Assembly: GCA_025084515.1 (NCBI GenBank)
Contig: JAJAGP010000763.1
Coordinates: forward strand, 237,223 to 301,222
Reading direction: 5' to 3'
Length of the DNA: 64,000 bases
From: Ancistrus triradiatus
Taxonomy: Eukaryota; Chordata; Actinopteri; Siluriformes; Loricariidae
Position 1 is the first letter of the stretch, and each line of letters starts with the position of its first letter. The notes under the pieces were generated by a model. The model did no database searches and was not told the DNA's origin. It saw nothing but the letters and a program-made list of their open reading frames with translations. Positions 1 to 11,239 of this stretch are shown in pieces. The position numbers and the translations under genes are program-made.

Positions 1-475
1 TTAGTCGGCTGGCCACTCCTGGGAAGGTTCACCACTGTTTCATGTCTTCACCATTTGTGGATAATGGCTCTCACTGTGGTTCGCTGGAGTCCCAAAGCTT
101 TAGAAATGTTTAAAAGACTTCCTGAATTTCTTTGGATCTCGGCATGATGTGTAGCTTTTAAGGATCTTTTGGTGTACTTTGTCAGGCAGGTCCTATTTAA
201 GTGATGTCCTGATTGAGAACAGGTGTGGCAATAATCAGGCCTGGGTGTGGCTAGAGACAGTCAACTCAGGTGTGATAAAGTTATGTTATAACAAGGGGGC
301 AATCACTTTTTCACACAGGGCCATATAGGTTAGGATTTTTTTCTCCCTTAATAATAAACACTCTCATTTAAAAACTGCATTTTGTGTTTAGTTGTGTTGT
401 CTTGATGTTCCAAAACAAACAGACAAAAAAAATAGGAAATCGGGAACGGGGCAAACACTTTTTCACACCACTGTA
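1..475 (-). mobile_element. Tc1-like element, 5' fragment on the minus strand
   Basis: The right end is a Tc1-type inverted repeat (CACTTTTTCACACCACTG) next to TA. Inside, reading on the minus strand, lie the start of a transposase and its HTH (matching MPRSKEIQE and an RSP-like GRxPK region) with deletions. The rest lies off the window. Confidence 0.7.
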
Positions 476-629
476 CAATCTAATCTACATCTTCCCTAAA
501 TGGCTTAAAAAATAAATCATAAAAAAACCACCACCAGAGCTAAAATGATGCATTTCTTAATGTAACACACTGATGCACCCACTGGTAACTCAATCAGCTT
601 GAACGAACATATGGATGAAAAGGCCATAC

Positions 630-680
630 CTCATCTTGCAGTGAGGCAATCTTCATTACCAGAGTTTGGTTCTCTCTTTC
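630..680 (-). CDS. irag2: IRAG2 coiled-coil exon 3 (51 bp)
   Basis: The acceptor TCCACAG is followed by 17 full codons, ERENQTLVMKIASLQDE, and the donor gtatgg. Phase 0 on both sides fits the preceding exon. The gene continues to the left of the window. Confidence 0.85.
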
Positions 681-3600
681 CTGTGGACAAACAAAACAAA
701 AGCAAGCATGCTCTAATACCCAAAAGTTGCTTCTCTCTAATGAAATGCTTTTTAGAAATACAGGATGCACTTCTCAGTCAACTAAAGCCTTGCTTCAACT
801 TATTTTGTAAACACACTGCATACAACCAGAGTCATGCAGGTCTAATGACACTTAAGTTATACTTGGCATAAGTTATGCCCGTTAGCCTCCCATACAGTTG
901 CTGTGTTTGATTAAAGGCCAGACTGTGGAGCTGTAACTGGTGAGTCTGATAACTCTCACCATCTGCTTGCTTTGAGCTGTGGCTCGTGCCTTAATCTCCT
1001 CTGAAGAGCTTAAAGACAACTTCATCTCTTCCACTTCCTCTTTCAGCATACGTTCTTTTTGTAGCAGCTGTTGCCCCCTGCAGGAATAAGCAACAAGATG
1101 TAACCAGGACAATCTTACAGGGGACTCCAAGAGCCTTCTATCATTTCCACAGAGCAATGCACTGGCTGCAGCTTTTCATTCTACCCAAACAGGAGCCATG
1201 CCCAGTACTGGGTTCAGTCCAAACTCAGCTGACTGAGAGAGAGACATTAAGGGTGCTCGTCTGGAATGAAAGCATGCAGCAAAGGCACACCTTTGTCATG
1301 GAGACAGTAGGAAAGACTGCACAGAATGAGCCAAACACTTTTAAGAGCTGAAAGCAACAGAGTAGGAAAATAAGACTTGAGAGAAGGAAAGGCTAATGAA
1401 CATAAGCAGGTACATTTTTGCTTGAGTCATAAGCTCCTCATTTTCCTCAATGAGTTTTTGATTTGTTTCCTCCATTGCCTCCATGGCCTTCTTCATCTTT
1501 CGAACCTCTTCCTGTAGTTTCTGGTTATTAAACTGCAAGTCAGCAACACAGAAAACCAAATCGGACGTTTCTCTGTGGAGCAAGACAAAATTGTGCACAC
1601 AAGAAAAAGTACATCATGTTAGTATATGCTCAGCTGCAACTGACAGAATATGCCCACACAAGCACACCATAGGTAAATGTTATGCACTGCTTGTAGGCCC
1701 ACTATCCTGACTCTCAGCAGGAAAGGACCACTTTATTATCCACCCTAGTCACACATACTACATTGGATGGGCTTGTAGGGATACAGAAAGAAACTATAAC
1801 ATCTGCTGCCATGCATACTGCCTGCCAACCTGCCCATCCTTCAGTGTCAGCTTCTGAATGCTTGGCTGATGGTCATAAGGCGCTTAGAAATCCCAAACTA
1901 AAATCATGTCAGTCTTACTGCTGTGCTGAGGATGGCTAACCATACCAACACATCCACTGTCACATTCATGTTCAACAGCTTATTCCAAACCCTAGGTATT
2001 ACAACTATGGATGAGCAAATAGTCTAACAATAGTACAGTGCTACTTAAAAGTTTGTGAACCCTTTAGAATTTTCTATATTTCTGCATAAATATGAGCTAA
2101 AACATCATCAGATTTTCACACAAGTCCTAAAAGTAGATAAAGAGAACCCAGTTACACACATGAGACAAATATTATACTTGGTCATTTATTTATTGAGGAA
2201 AACGATCCAATATTACATATTAGTGAGTGGCAAAAGTATGTGAGCCTCTGCTTTCAGTATTCCTTTAGAATTCTCTGATATCATTCAGAAATTCATTGTT
2301 CCATCAATGATGCCAAGCCGTCCTGCCCAGATGCAGCAAAAACAGGCCCAAACCATGATACCACCACCACCATTGTTTCACAGATGGGATAAGGTTCTTA
2401 TGCTGGAATGCAGTGTTTTCCTTTCTCCAAACATAACACTTTTCTTTTAAGCCAAAAAAGTTCTATTTTGGTCTCATCCGTCCACAAAACATTCTTCCAA
2501 TGGCCTTCTGGCTCGTCCACGTGATCTTTAGCAAACTGCAGACGAGCAGCAATGTTCTTTTTGGAGAGCAGTGACTTTCTCCTTGCAGCCCTGCCAATGC
2601 ACACCATTGTTGTTCAGTGTTCTTCTGATGGTGGACTCATGAACATTAACATTAGCCAATGTGAGAGAGGCCTTCAGTAGTTTAGAAGTTACCCTGGGGT
2701 CCTTTGTGACCTCACCCAACTATTACAACACGCCTTGCTCTTGGAGTGAATCTTTGTTGGGCGACCACTCCTGGGGAGGGGTAACAATGGTCTTGAATTT
2801 TCCTCCATTTGTACACCAATCTGTCTGACTGGATTGGTGGAGTCCAAAACTTTAGAGATGGTTTTGGTAACCTTTTCCAGCCTGATGAGCATCAACACAC
2901 CTCTTTTTCTGAGCTCCTCAGAAAATCTCCTTTGTTCGTACCATGATACACTTCCACAAACGTGTGTGAAGAGCAGACTTTGATAGATCCCTGTTCTTTA
3001 AATAAAACAGGGTGCCCACTCACACCTGATTGGCAATCCCATTGATTGAAAACACCTGACTCTAATTTCATCTTCAAATTAACTGCTAATCCTAGAGGCT
3101 CACATACTTTTGCCTCTCACTAATATGTAATATTGGATCATTTTCCTTAATAAATAAATGACCAAGTATAATATTTGTGTCTCATTTGTGTAACTGGGTT
3201 CTCTTTACTACTTTTAGGACTTGTGTGAAAATCTGATGATGTTTTTAGGTCATATTTATGCAGAAATATAGACACTTCTAAAGGGTTTCACATCTAGCAT
3301 GGCCGATGCAGCACCCAGCCCTCTAATAGCATAACTGTGACCACTATTTAAGCCCAGTTTGCCCAGTCAGTATTGTGGGGAATCTGCAGCACCTTTCCCT
3401 GGAGACCACAGGTGCAGGAATAAGTATGATATGGAAGCGATACCATGACTGAAACCTTTAGTCATCAGTAAAACAAACTAAAGTTTACTGTGTGAAACCT
3501 ATTGTTTAACTATTACAAAACTGTTTAATAACTATATACAGACAATAAATGGTAGGTAATTTTAGAGGCTAAAAATATGTAAATAAATAAATAGTCCTAT

Positions 3601-5571
3601 TCCTTAGGAGTCAGATTACATTACATTTACAGCATTTAGCAGACATTACCTGTGAGAAGTGCATGTCATAATACAATCTGCTGTCATAATACTGAAAGCT
3701 AACAAATCTGTAGTTTTCTGTAACGTTAGACTAGGAGCTCAGCCCATGATTTACAACGGCTAATGTATGTGCAGGTAGGAAGCAGGGGTTGGATTACACT
3801 TCCATGCCCTGCCCATTTCACAACCTGATCCACACACAACAGAGGTGCATTTTAGTTCTACAATTACAGACTGTAGTCCATCTGATATTCAAACTCTATT
3901 TGTTCGAGGTCGGAATCAAATTCCCATAGGAATTAATGTAAATCGGATTCATCTGTTCCCGACCCCCAAAATGATTGTTTTTTACACCTAAATCCATATG
4001 CAATTAATGGTTAAAACAATGAATAAAGCAAAGGGAATGTAACACCACAATAAACACGGACATAAGTGAAATATAACAGACATGAAATAAGTGAAAATTA
4101 AGTGCAACGATGTAGCCGTCTGAAATCACACACGTACACTGATCATATACATCCCATAATGATAAAATAATAGAAAGTACATAATGTGACTATGATGGTG
4201 CCCTAGATCATCATCTTCTGGCCACCGACTGGACTGGATTAGGTGCATCGTCTTTGGAAGTTCACACCATTGAATGTTTTATTCAGGGTGCTGATGTTCA
4301 AAAGTCCGAATTTGTGTCCGCATTTGGGGGCAAAAATAAAAATTCAAACGGATCATTCAATGTCTGAATGGCTCGAGTGAAGAGGCTTTCAAATTCCGAG
4401 GTGTGGCTGCACTGCTCTGTAGAGGAACAGATGGACTACAGTTTCCAACTAGAACTACAAAGTGCATCTGTGTGGTAGGTAGAACTGATAAGGAGGCGTG
4501 TCTAATAAAGTGACTGGTGAGTGTGCATTTCAGTACAGGTCAGCAAAAGCCATAAACATCTACACACACACACATTACATGTTACGTACAGCTCAGCTCT
4601 GGATGCCTCCCCTCCAAAAGCCTCCAGGCTGCCCGAGGTCATATTTAACAGAACTGATCGCTTGGCTAAAGGGAAGACAAAATGTCAAATGTATCACTCA
4701 AAAAATGAGCACAGTCCAAAAGACACACCCAAACAGTAACGTTACCTGATAGGCTGTCTGGCAATTTGATCGATTCCTGAGTCAAGTCCTCTTTAGCATC
4801 GTTCCTGAGAGAAGATCACAGAAGATCACAACAAAGATCTGAATATCCTCGTAAGGCCTGATAATTTGTGAGTCCTCTGTGGGGACACGAGTTCACAAAG
4901 AATATTTCAATAAGCCTATGATCTACAGAGCTAAAAGCTGATGCGCCCTCTAGAGGACATACAGGCCTTCACACTGGTATATTACTTGTGGGGGGTGTCA
5001 TTGGCAACCGGAGATCTGCTGTTTTCAAAATGGCGAAATCTCAGCGAGCACGTCTTATGGACGCAAATTGTTGAATAATATGTATATTTGTGTTAGTAAT
5101 CCTCTAAGACTTCATCCGTGCTCACAGGATGCTGGTGGCTGGACATTTTTGGTTAGTGGAGTATTTTCAGTCCAGCAGTAACACTGAGCTATGTAAGGCG
5201 AGTGGGACTGATCAATCGGGCACTGACTGTAGAAACAAGGAGGTGGGAAACACTCCTCAGAGACCTTGGTCCATACTGACGTGAGAGCAACAGTTGCTGC
5301 AGATTTGTTGGCTGATCATCCCTGATGCAAACCTCTTGTTCCACCACAGTCAAAGCCAGATTTCCTTCTACAGCGCTTTTTACAATGGACCACTGTCTCT
5401 CAGTAGCAGCTTCTGAAATGGTCATACCAGCTCATCTAGCACCAACCACCACGCCATGTTAAATCACTTAACTCACATTTCTTCCATCCTAAACGCGCCG
5501 AGTTTGTGCCATGTGATTGGCTGATTAGATAACTGCATTACAGGCAGTTAAACAGGCCTACCTGTTAGTGG

Positions 5572-5608
<37 letters not shown>

Positions 5609-8600
5609 GGGCAAATGTATTGACCATATATACTGACCATATTACACCTTCTATGACATTTCACATTTCACTCTGACGGTATTCCGGGACATTCAATTAA
5701 AAAATGTGACAAGCCAAATTTGTTTCAAGCACTGAATTTAGCTACTTAAAGCTAAAAAGAGAGACGAGTCCTCGGACAACAACGTGTTAGTGTTAGTAAA
5801 TGGCCGCTAGATGGCGCCAATTATACTGGTGACAAGATTAACTTGTCCGATGCTCATTCCCGCGTTTATATTCGACGCTTTTTCACCCCTCATATCTTTC
5901 ACCATAATTTCCTGATTATTTATTTATTTATTTGTAGGGACCCCGTTTCAAACGCATACATTATGGACACGCTCTAAACCGGACTTGCTGAGTGAAAAGT
6001 GCTGGAGAAGCCGTTTTAGTTCCGAATTTGTCCGTCTCCGTGAAATGACTGCATGATGCATTCCAAGCGAGGACGTTGAAATCGAAAATGAGACCATTTT
6101 TAAATATTACATATTATTAAATAGGGTATGCCATGACTCATTTCCTCTCTTAACCAGCATATTGTCGAGGAAGATTAATACGCTGTACAGTGGGGCAAAA
6201 CGTATTTAGTCAGCCACTGATTGTGCAAGTTCTCCTACTTAGAAAGATGAGAGAGGTCTGTAATTTTCATCATAGCTACACTTCAACTATGAGAGACACA
6301 ATGAGGAAAAAAATCCAGGAAATCACATTGTAGGATTTTTAAAGAATTTAATTGTAAATCATGGTGGAAAATAAGTATTTGGTCACCCACAAACAAGCAA
6401 GATTTCTGGCTCTCTCAGACCTGTAACAACTTCTTTAAGAAGCTCTTCTGTCCTCCACTCGTTAGTTGCATCCCAAGAACACCATACCTACTGTGAAGCA
6501 TGGGGGTGGAAACATCATGCTTTGGGGCTGTTTTTCTGCAGAGGGGACAGGACGACTGATCCGTGTTAAGGGAAGAATGAACGGGGCCATGTGAGATTTT
6601 AAGCCAAAACCTCCTTCCATCAGTGAGAGCATTGAAGATGGAACGTGGCTGGGGCTTCCAGCATGACAATGATCCCAAACACACCACCCGCTCGGGCACG
6701 AAGGAGTGGCTCCATAAAAAGCATTTCAAGGTCCTGCAGTGGCCTAGCCAGTCTCCAGACCTCAGCCCCATAAGAACATCATTTGTGGAGGGAGTTGAAA
6801 GTCCATGTTGCCCCCAAAAACATCACTGCTTCTAGAGGAGATCTGCATGGAGGAATGGGCCAAAATACCAGCTACAGTGTGTGCCAAACCTGGTGAGGAC
6901 TTACAGGAAACGTTTGACCTCTGTCATTGCCAACAAAGGTTATGTTACAAAGTTTGAGTTGAACTTTTGTTGTTGACCAAAAATACTTATTTTCCACCAT
7001 GATTTATATTAAGTTCTTTAAAAATCCTACAATGTTGATTTCCTGGATTTTTTTTTCCCTCATTTTGTCTCTTCATAGTTGAAGTGTACCTATGATGGAA
7101 ATTACAGACCTCTCTCATCTCTCTAAGTAGGAGAACTTGCCACAATCAGTGGCTGACCAATACTACTTTTGCCCCACTGTATATAATTTTACAGCTTTCA
7201 GCATCTCAGAAATGTTATGTGAATACATTGATTAGAACAGCCCCATCAGTGCTTTCAACATCTACTCTAATCGCCTGCCAATTGCCCTGAATATGTAACC
7301 ATATTGAATATCATGCCATGACTGCACACCCCAACCCCCTCCTGCCAGACTTGTTAGTTTTGAATGTTTGGCTGAAACCATAAATCACACAAGGGGCAGC
7401 ATGTTGTGTCATTCTTTTGTTAACACCTGCTTGTTCTTTGCCCGTTCTGTGCAGGGTGTTCCGTGAGACACGTTTGCCATTCTGATGGTTTGACTTTTTG
7501 TAACAAACATGTAAACACAGGGGCAGGGTTCTGTGCAGGCTAGTCAACGTCTACCCCAAACTCACCCAACCATGCCTTACGCACCTTACCTTGTGCACTG
7601 AGGCACAATCATGCTAGAACAGAAAAGGACCTTCCCCAAACTGTCCCCACTAAGACGGAAGCATACGATGGTCCAAAACGTCTTGGTACGCATAAGCATC
7701 AAGGTGAACACACCGCCAGAGTAAAACATTCGTTCTGAACTTCACACTGCATCTCAGAAATGTCAAACACTACACAACAGGGACATGTACATACGCCTGA
7801 CTGCGACAGTCTTCTATCCACTCCTTCATAATAGCATGGTAGGTGTCCAGGTCGATGGAGATGTCCTTGTGTTCAGGGTCCAACATGTTACAGAGCTCCT
7901 CCAGACCGCTATCTTCAGAGGTCCGACTCGTCGTGTGTCTCAGGTAGTCTACAATGTGTGACACGTAGACTTTACCTGCAAATCACAAGACCAGATTATA
8001 CTCGTCACTACGCATCCAGAGTCCTACTGCACTGCAGACCTGAGACGGTCTGCTTCAGACTAAACCAATTCTTCCCTTAACACCCCAAATCGGCTATTAA
8101 GCAGAAAATGGAAGGTACCCATTACCATGAAAAAGAAGGGTTTTAAGGGATTTTCTCTGTAATGTCTATAGATGCACCTAAACTTCAGCCTAAATTTTAA
8201 ATCCAAAAATTTCAAAGCTTTTTTTTGGTTGAAACCCCAAAGTGTTGTTTTCAGGCAAAAGAAAAAAAAAATCCCCCAATACTTTTTTTAATGAGCAAAC
8301 AGAGCTTAAGGAATGATGGCGCCAAACTTGCACACTTTGAAATCATGTGCATGACCTTTGATAGTCAAAACCCAAGCACAGAACAGTGAAGCAAGCAAGC
8401 TTCGGTTAGAGAAGCTCATCTGGTGAGCGCTGAGCAGGACCATGCTCTTTGCAAGCCTCCGCCTACATCTCACTAGCAACTCCAGCTGATCTCAAAGCTT
8501 TTGCAGATTTGATTCCAGATTTTGACCGTGGCAGGATTGTCAGGCAGGCGGGATGGAGTGTTCCTGTAACCGACCTCTTGGATTTTCACAATTAGTTTTT

Positions 8601-10509
8601 TCGTGTTTCAAAAAAATGGTTTTACTTCTAGTTTACTGAGAATGGTGGAATAAATTCAAATCATCCGGTGGCAACTCTGCAGAATCAAACGCCTCAGACT
8701 CAGAATTCTGTACAATTGTGGTGAGCATAAACGTATCTCAAGATCCACAACGTTGAACCTCGAGGCAGACATGCTACAACAGGTTCAACTTCTGTCGGCC
8801 AAGAACAGAAAGCTGAGGCTGCACTGGACACGGGTTAACCAAACAGGACAGGTGAAGCCTGGAAAAACATAGCCTGATCTGACGAATCTCGGTTTCTGCT
8901 GAGGAACACAGATGGGAGGGTCAGAACCTGCCTCGTGTCAACAGTCCGTTGTAGTTGAGCTTGTGTAATGGTGTAGGGAAAGTAGCACCAACCCATGTCA
9001 CATCGTATTGGAGTACGGTGTCAGACCATGTGCACCCCTTCATGGCCACAATCCACCCATTATCTAATAACTAATGCTGCGCCCTGTCACAAAGCAAAAG
9101 TCATCCCTCACCGGTTTCCTCAACATGATACGCCAACCCTAGACCTGCCCATTTTCGAACAAAATCACGCCAACACGGAGGAGAATCTCAAAGAAACGTT
9201 CCCAACATTATCTAAAATCCCATGCTGTGAAGAACGGAGGCTGCTTTTTAGGAAGAGGGAAGCCCTAGCTAGTATCACTATACTGTTCCGAATAAAGTGA
9301 TACGTGAGATGACATGCACTGAATAGCCATGGCATAAAACCCACCTCCTTGTGACTACATTTAATGCCCATTTTAGCAGCTGCATTCACCCTACAAGTGC
9401 ACTGTGCAGTTCTACAACTTCAAACTCTAGCCCATCGCTTGCTCCGCGTACTCTCTTAGCCCTCTTTCAATGTTTGATGGCCAGGACCCCCACAGAATGG
9501 GCATCATTTGGGTGGTGGTTCATTCTAAGCTGTGCAGTGACTGCTGGACTGTGGTAGCCTAGCGGATAAGGTACTGGACTATGGACCAGAAGATCCCACC
9601 TCTGCCAAGCTGCCACTGTTGGGTCCTTGAGCAAGACCCTTGGATTGCTTGGATTGTAAGGTTGTGTCCATTTGTAAGTCGCTCTGAATAAGGGCAGCTG
9701 CTAAATGCTGTAAATGTAAGTGCTGGACTGAAAATGGTCCACTAACCGAAACAGCCAGCCAACAGCATCCTGTGCAACAACAGATCTACAAAGTGGAGCA
9801 ATAAGGTGGTCAGGACTAGGAGTGGAAAGCTAGTGAAAGCTCCAGCAGCACTGCTGTGTCTGATCCACTCATAGCAGCACAACCCACACTAACACACCAC
9901 CACTGCAGTGCCCAGATAGCCCCTGATCTGCGGTCCTGTAGGGGTCTTAAGACGTTTAGAAAAAACATAGAGCCTTTTAAGATAATAAAAACAACTAGTA
10001 TGGTGATGCAGTATTTAAGGTATTTAACTATTGACCAGAAGTCCCAGCATTGTCAAAATGCCACTGTTGGGCCGTTGAGCAAGAACCAACAAATGGAGCT
10101 CAAGACTGGAGGTGATCTGCTAAATACCACTATAATATTCCACCATAATATGCTTAATTCACCCCAGTTCTCAGTCTGTGGCCTCACACGGGGACTCTGA
10201 GTGAAGGAAATCCCACGGTCACCCATCCAGTGTGTACACATCTCACTATACTTCTGTGCTCAGAGAAAACCAAAATACCCGCAGACGTTTGCCATTTAGA
10301 AACAGCACCACTGAAGTACATTAATGACTGCCTCATAGAAAACCTCTGTGTGAATAAACATGCAGTGGTAGGGATGGTGAGGATACAGCACCTCTGCTCT
10401 GAGTGTCACAAGCCTGAAAAATGGTGTCCAGGAGATCCTCCTCACAAATCAGACTAACTTCTGCCATACTCTCTTTCTTGAATTCAGATGCGACTGATGC
10501 ACCTAACAG

Positions 10510-10568
<59 letters not shown>

Positions 10569-11237
10569 AAGTCTCTAACCGGCAGACAGTATGGTGATGC
10601 TGTCCTAGAAACCCCGGTGTCAGTGCATGTACCATCACCCATTGAGAGCCTTTGGACGACTAGAGCCGGACAGGACAGCTCACTGTCGAGCATGTTGGAC
10701 GCATCCGAGGAATACATATTAAGGTTACAGGAAAGCAGCCCATGCATTGACCCCTTGCCCCTATCCTTCTCGCCCGGGGTGAAGCCGAAATCACCAGGAC
10801 CATTGTGGAGAGCAGGTGTAGAGCAGCTAAGCTGCCAGGCTCGACTCCGCCCAGTCGCAACGCCGCTTCTCTCTGCCAGGGTCCCCAGCGTGCCGGTAAT
10901 GGTGTATGTGGCGTTGACGGGTGTAAGGGGGGTGACGGGTGCATTCGAGGCAGCACCGGAACGGCGAGTGGAACCAGGGGTGAGCGTTAGGGCCGCCGTG
11001 TCTCGCTCAGCATCTCCTCTGCGCTTCTTGAGGAGGACATCGAGGTTGCATCGCAGCCCTGTATGGGGGCTGTCGTAGCTACTCGATTGCAGTTTGGGGA
11101 TCTGGAAGGGCGAGTTAGGCTCATGATCACGACGCTGTATGGTCTGCAGTTTTCGGCAGATGCTGTCCACTGGGTTGTGCCGTCTTGGGGTCACGTCGAT
11201 GTCCATGACGGGTGGTACAGGGAGAGGAAGCCTTGAT
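630..11237 (-). CDS. irag2: IRAG2 (LRMP/Jaw1) gene, partial, seven coding exons
   Basis: Seven exons in 5'-3' order on the minus strand: 11237-10580, 10476-10392, 7975-7795, 4804-4746, (one not found), 1572-1414, 1077-960, 680-630. All visible junctions are GT-AG and phase-compatible except around the missing exon. The protein has a Ser/Pro/Thr-rich N-terminal part ending in the family motif NPVDSICRKLQTIQ and NSPFQIPKLQ, then a compact helical region (EEDLLDTIFQACD to MKEWIEDC), then a long coiled coil (LQFNNQKLQEE onward). This order is that of the IRAG/MRVI1-LRMP family. The family is known as ER and outer-nuclear-membrane proteins that bind IP3 receptors; Jaw1 is also reported as a KASH protein. 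IRAG2 is preferred over IRAG1 because BCAT1 lies next door, head to head, as in human. The C-terminal membrane anchor lies beyond the left edge. The first coding exon was not found. Confidence 0.9.
960..1077 (-). CDS. irag2: IRAG2 coiled-coil exon 2
   Basis: 118 bp. The first base completes Met, followed by 39 codons including GQQLLQKERMLKEEVEEMK and SLSSSEEIKARATAQSKQM. Acceptor CCTGCAG, donor ATG|gtgaga. The heptad pattern continues from the previous exon in frame. Confidence 0.9.
1414..1572 (-). CDS. irag2: IRAG2 coiled-coil exon 1
   Basis: 159 bp: one base, 52 codons, two bases. It encodes ETSDLVFCVADLQFNNQK, then a heptad-rich run including EEVRKMKKAMEAMEETNQK and LIEENEELMTQAK. The acceptor CCACAG lies upstream of ETSDL. 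An inner CTTGCAG before FNNQ also looks like an acceptor but would drop 13 residues. Donor: AAAAT|gtacct. Confidence 0.9.
1575..2033. other. IRAG2 intron sequence, no gene seen
   Basis: Unique-looking sequence upstream of the coiled-coil exon. I searched it for the missing exon and found none that fits in phase. Confidence 0.5.
2036..3295 (-). mobile_element. Tc1-like element, family A, internally deleted
   Basis: The left end CAGTGCTACTTAAAAGTTTG follows TA. The right end is the matching inverted repeat, eroded. Minus-strand transposase pieces include PRSGRPTKIHSKSKA, HVDEPEGHWKNVLWTDETK and the start near 2945, with frameshifts. A large part between the catalytic region and the left end is missing. 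Confidence 0.85.
3614..3645 (-). repeat. SINE 3' tail fragment
   Basis: TTACATTTACAGCATTTAGC is the reverse complement of the tail shared by the full SINEs at 9552 and 36507. Confidence 0.6.
3840..4520. mobile_element. Foldback MITE copy with foreign middle
   Basis: The arms at about 3845-3905 and 4425-4520 are inverted versions of one sequence, related to the elements at 17.2 and 20.5 kb (TAGTTCTACAATTACAGACT on one side; AACTACAAAGTGCATCTGTG on the other). The right end is TCTAATAAAGTGACTGGTGA. The roughly 500 bp between the arms is AT-rich and differs from the other copies. Confidence 0.5.
4746..4804 (-). CDS. irag2: IRAG2 linker exon (59 bp)
   Basis: The acceptor CTCTCAG is followed by one base, 19 codons (NDAKEDLTQESIKLPDSLS) and one base, then the donor gtaacg. 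The phase matches the donor at 7794 exactly. It continues the protein after MKEWIEDCRSQA. The following exon should start in phase 1 and was not found. Confidence 0.82.
5189..5425 (-). mobile_element. Tc1-like transposase C-terminal fragment
   Basis: On the minus strand, EGNLALTVVEQEVCIRDDQP and TNLQQL resemble the C-terminal end seen more clearly at 61285-61491. No termini are visible. Confidence 0.5.
5572..5606. repeat. (CA)n microsatellite
   Basis: About 17 CA units in a row. Confidence 0.98.
6188..7179 (+). mobile_element. Tc1-like element, family B, internally deleted
   Basis: The inverted ends CAGTGGGGCAAAA... and ...TTTGCCCCACTG are both flanked by TA (6186-6187, 7180-7181). The plus strand keeps the C-terminal half of the transposase (HDNDPKHTTRSGTKEWLHKK, WPSQSPDLSPI), with an indel after that. 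The N-terminal DNA-binding half is gone. Confidence 0.9.
7180..8560. other. Sequence around IRAG2 exon 7795-7975
   Basis: Apart from the exon, no coding signal. 8215-8290 has A/T homopolymers. Confidence 0.5.
7795..7975 (-). CDS. irag2: IRAG2 exon, second half of helical region
   Basis: 181 bp: two bases, 59 codons, two bases. It encodes KVYVSHIVDYLRHTTSR, EDSGLEELCNMLDPEH and IDLDTYHAIMKEWIEDC. The acceptor is TTTGCAG. The donor is GC|gtatgt, chosen over an upstream CAG|gc because only this one keeps phase with the exon at 4804. This is the best conserved block of the protein in the window. Confidence 0.92.
8560..9310 (+). mobile_element. Old degenerate Tc1-like element, family C
   Basis: The plus strand has decayed traces of a Tc1 catalytic domain (the TGATCTGACGAATCTCGGTTT block) and of the DHVHPFMATIHP region, and it ends near TAAAGTGATACGTGAG. 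It pairs in content with the minus-strand copy at 24.65-25.47 kb. Confidence 0.55.
9345..9950. mobile_element. Foldback MITE copy split by a SINE
   Basis: The left arm 9345-9551 (CAGGACCCCCACAGA, GGTGGTGGTTCATTCTAAGC) and the right arm from 9721 belong to the same family as 17.2-19.5 kb. A tRNA-type SINE sits between them, flanked by a 10-bp duplication. Confidence 0.65.
9552..9720 (+). mobile_element. tRNA-derived SINE with 10-bp target duplication
   Basis: The head GGTAGCCTAGCGGATAAGG is tRNA-like (A box). The middle is TGCCACTGTTGGGTCCTTGA and the tail ends TAAATGCTGTAAATGTAA. TGCTGGACTG occurs at 9542-9551 and again at 9721-9730. Its B box is damaged compared with the copy at 36507. Confidence 0.85.
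9990..10105 (+). repeat. Degenerate SINE fragment
   Basis: Shares ATTGACCAGAAGTCCCAGC and GCCACTGTTGGGCCGTTGAG with the SINE family. Both ends are lost. Confidence 0.5.
10392..10476 (-). CDS. irag2: IRAG2 exon, start of helical (EF-hand-like) region
   Basis: 85 bp: 28 codons plus one base, from KESMAEVSLICEEDLL to FQACDTQSR. The acceptor is TTCAAG and the donor G|gtgctg. It joins in phase to the GT that opens the next exon, recreating Gly in SRGKVYV. The intron before it (10477-10579) is only 103 bp and is mostly a TG repeat. Confidence 0.88.
10512..10564. repeat. (CA)n microsatellite inside an IRAG2 intron
   Basis: About 26 CA units, which read TG on the coding strand. It fills roughly half of the 103-bp intron 10477-10579. 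Confidence 0.98.
10580..11237 (-). CDS. irag2: IRAG2 large N-terminal exon (658 bp)
   Basis: Acceptor TGCAG at 11238-11242 is followed by one base completing a split codon and 219 codons. The exon ends with TACTGTCTGCCG before the donor gttaga at 10579. It encodes PRRHNPVDSICRKLQTIQ and YDSPHTGLRCNLDVLLKK, both hallmarks of the family, followed by a low-complexity Ser/Thr/Gly/Pro stretch. The open frame runs on across the donor into the TG repeat, but that part is intronic. An in-frame Met (VMDIDVTP) lies near the exon start, so a shorter isoform could begin here. Confidence 0.88.
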
Positions 11238-11239
11238 CT

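Larger units (their letters stand above)
4805..6185. other. IRAG2 intron sequence with repeats
   Basis: Outside the Tc1 fragment and CA run already listed, I see no exon. 5640-6180 is non-repetitive and AT-rich with a TTATTTATTTATTTATTTG run. Confidence 0.5.

Noticed and set aside
1835..1885. Possible missing IRAG2 exon encoding SIQKLTLKDGQ
   Set aside because: The length between its best splice sites is 36 bp, wrong for the required phase, and it lacks family residues.
10484..10578. Cys-Val repeat protein ends over the TG tract
   Set aside because: It is a by-product of the dinucleotide repeat inside a spliced intron.
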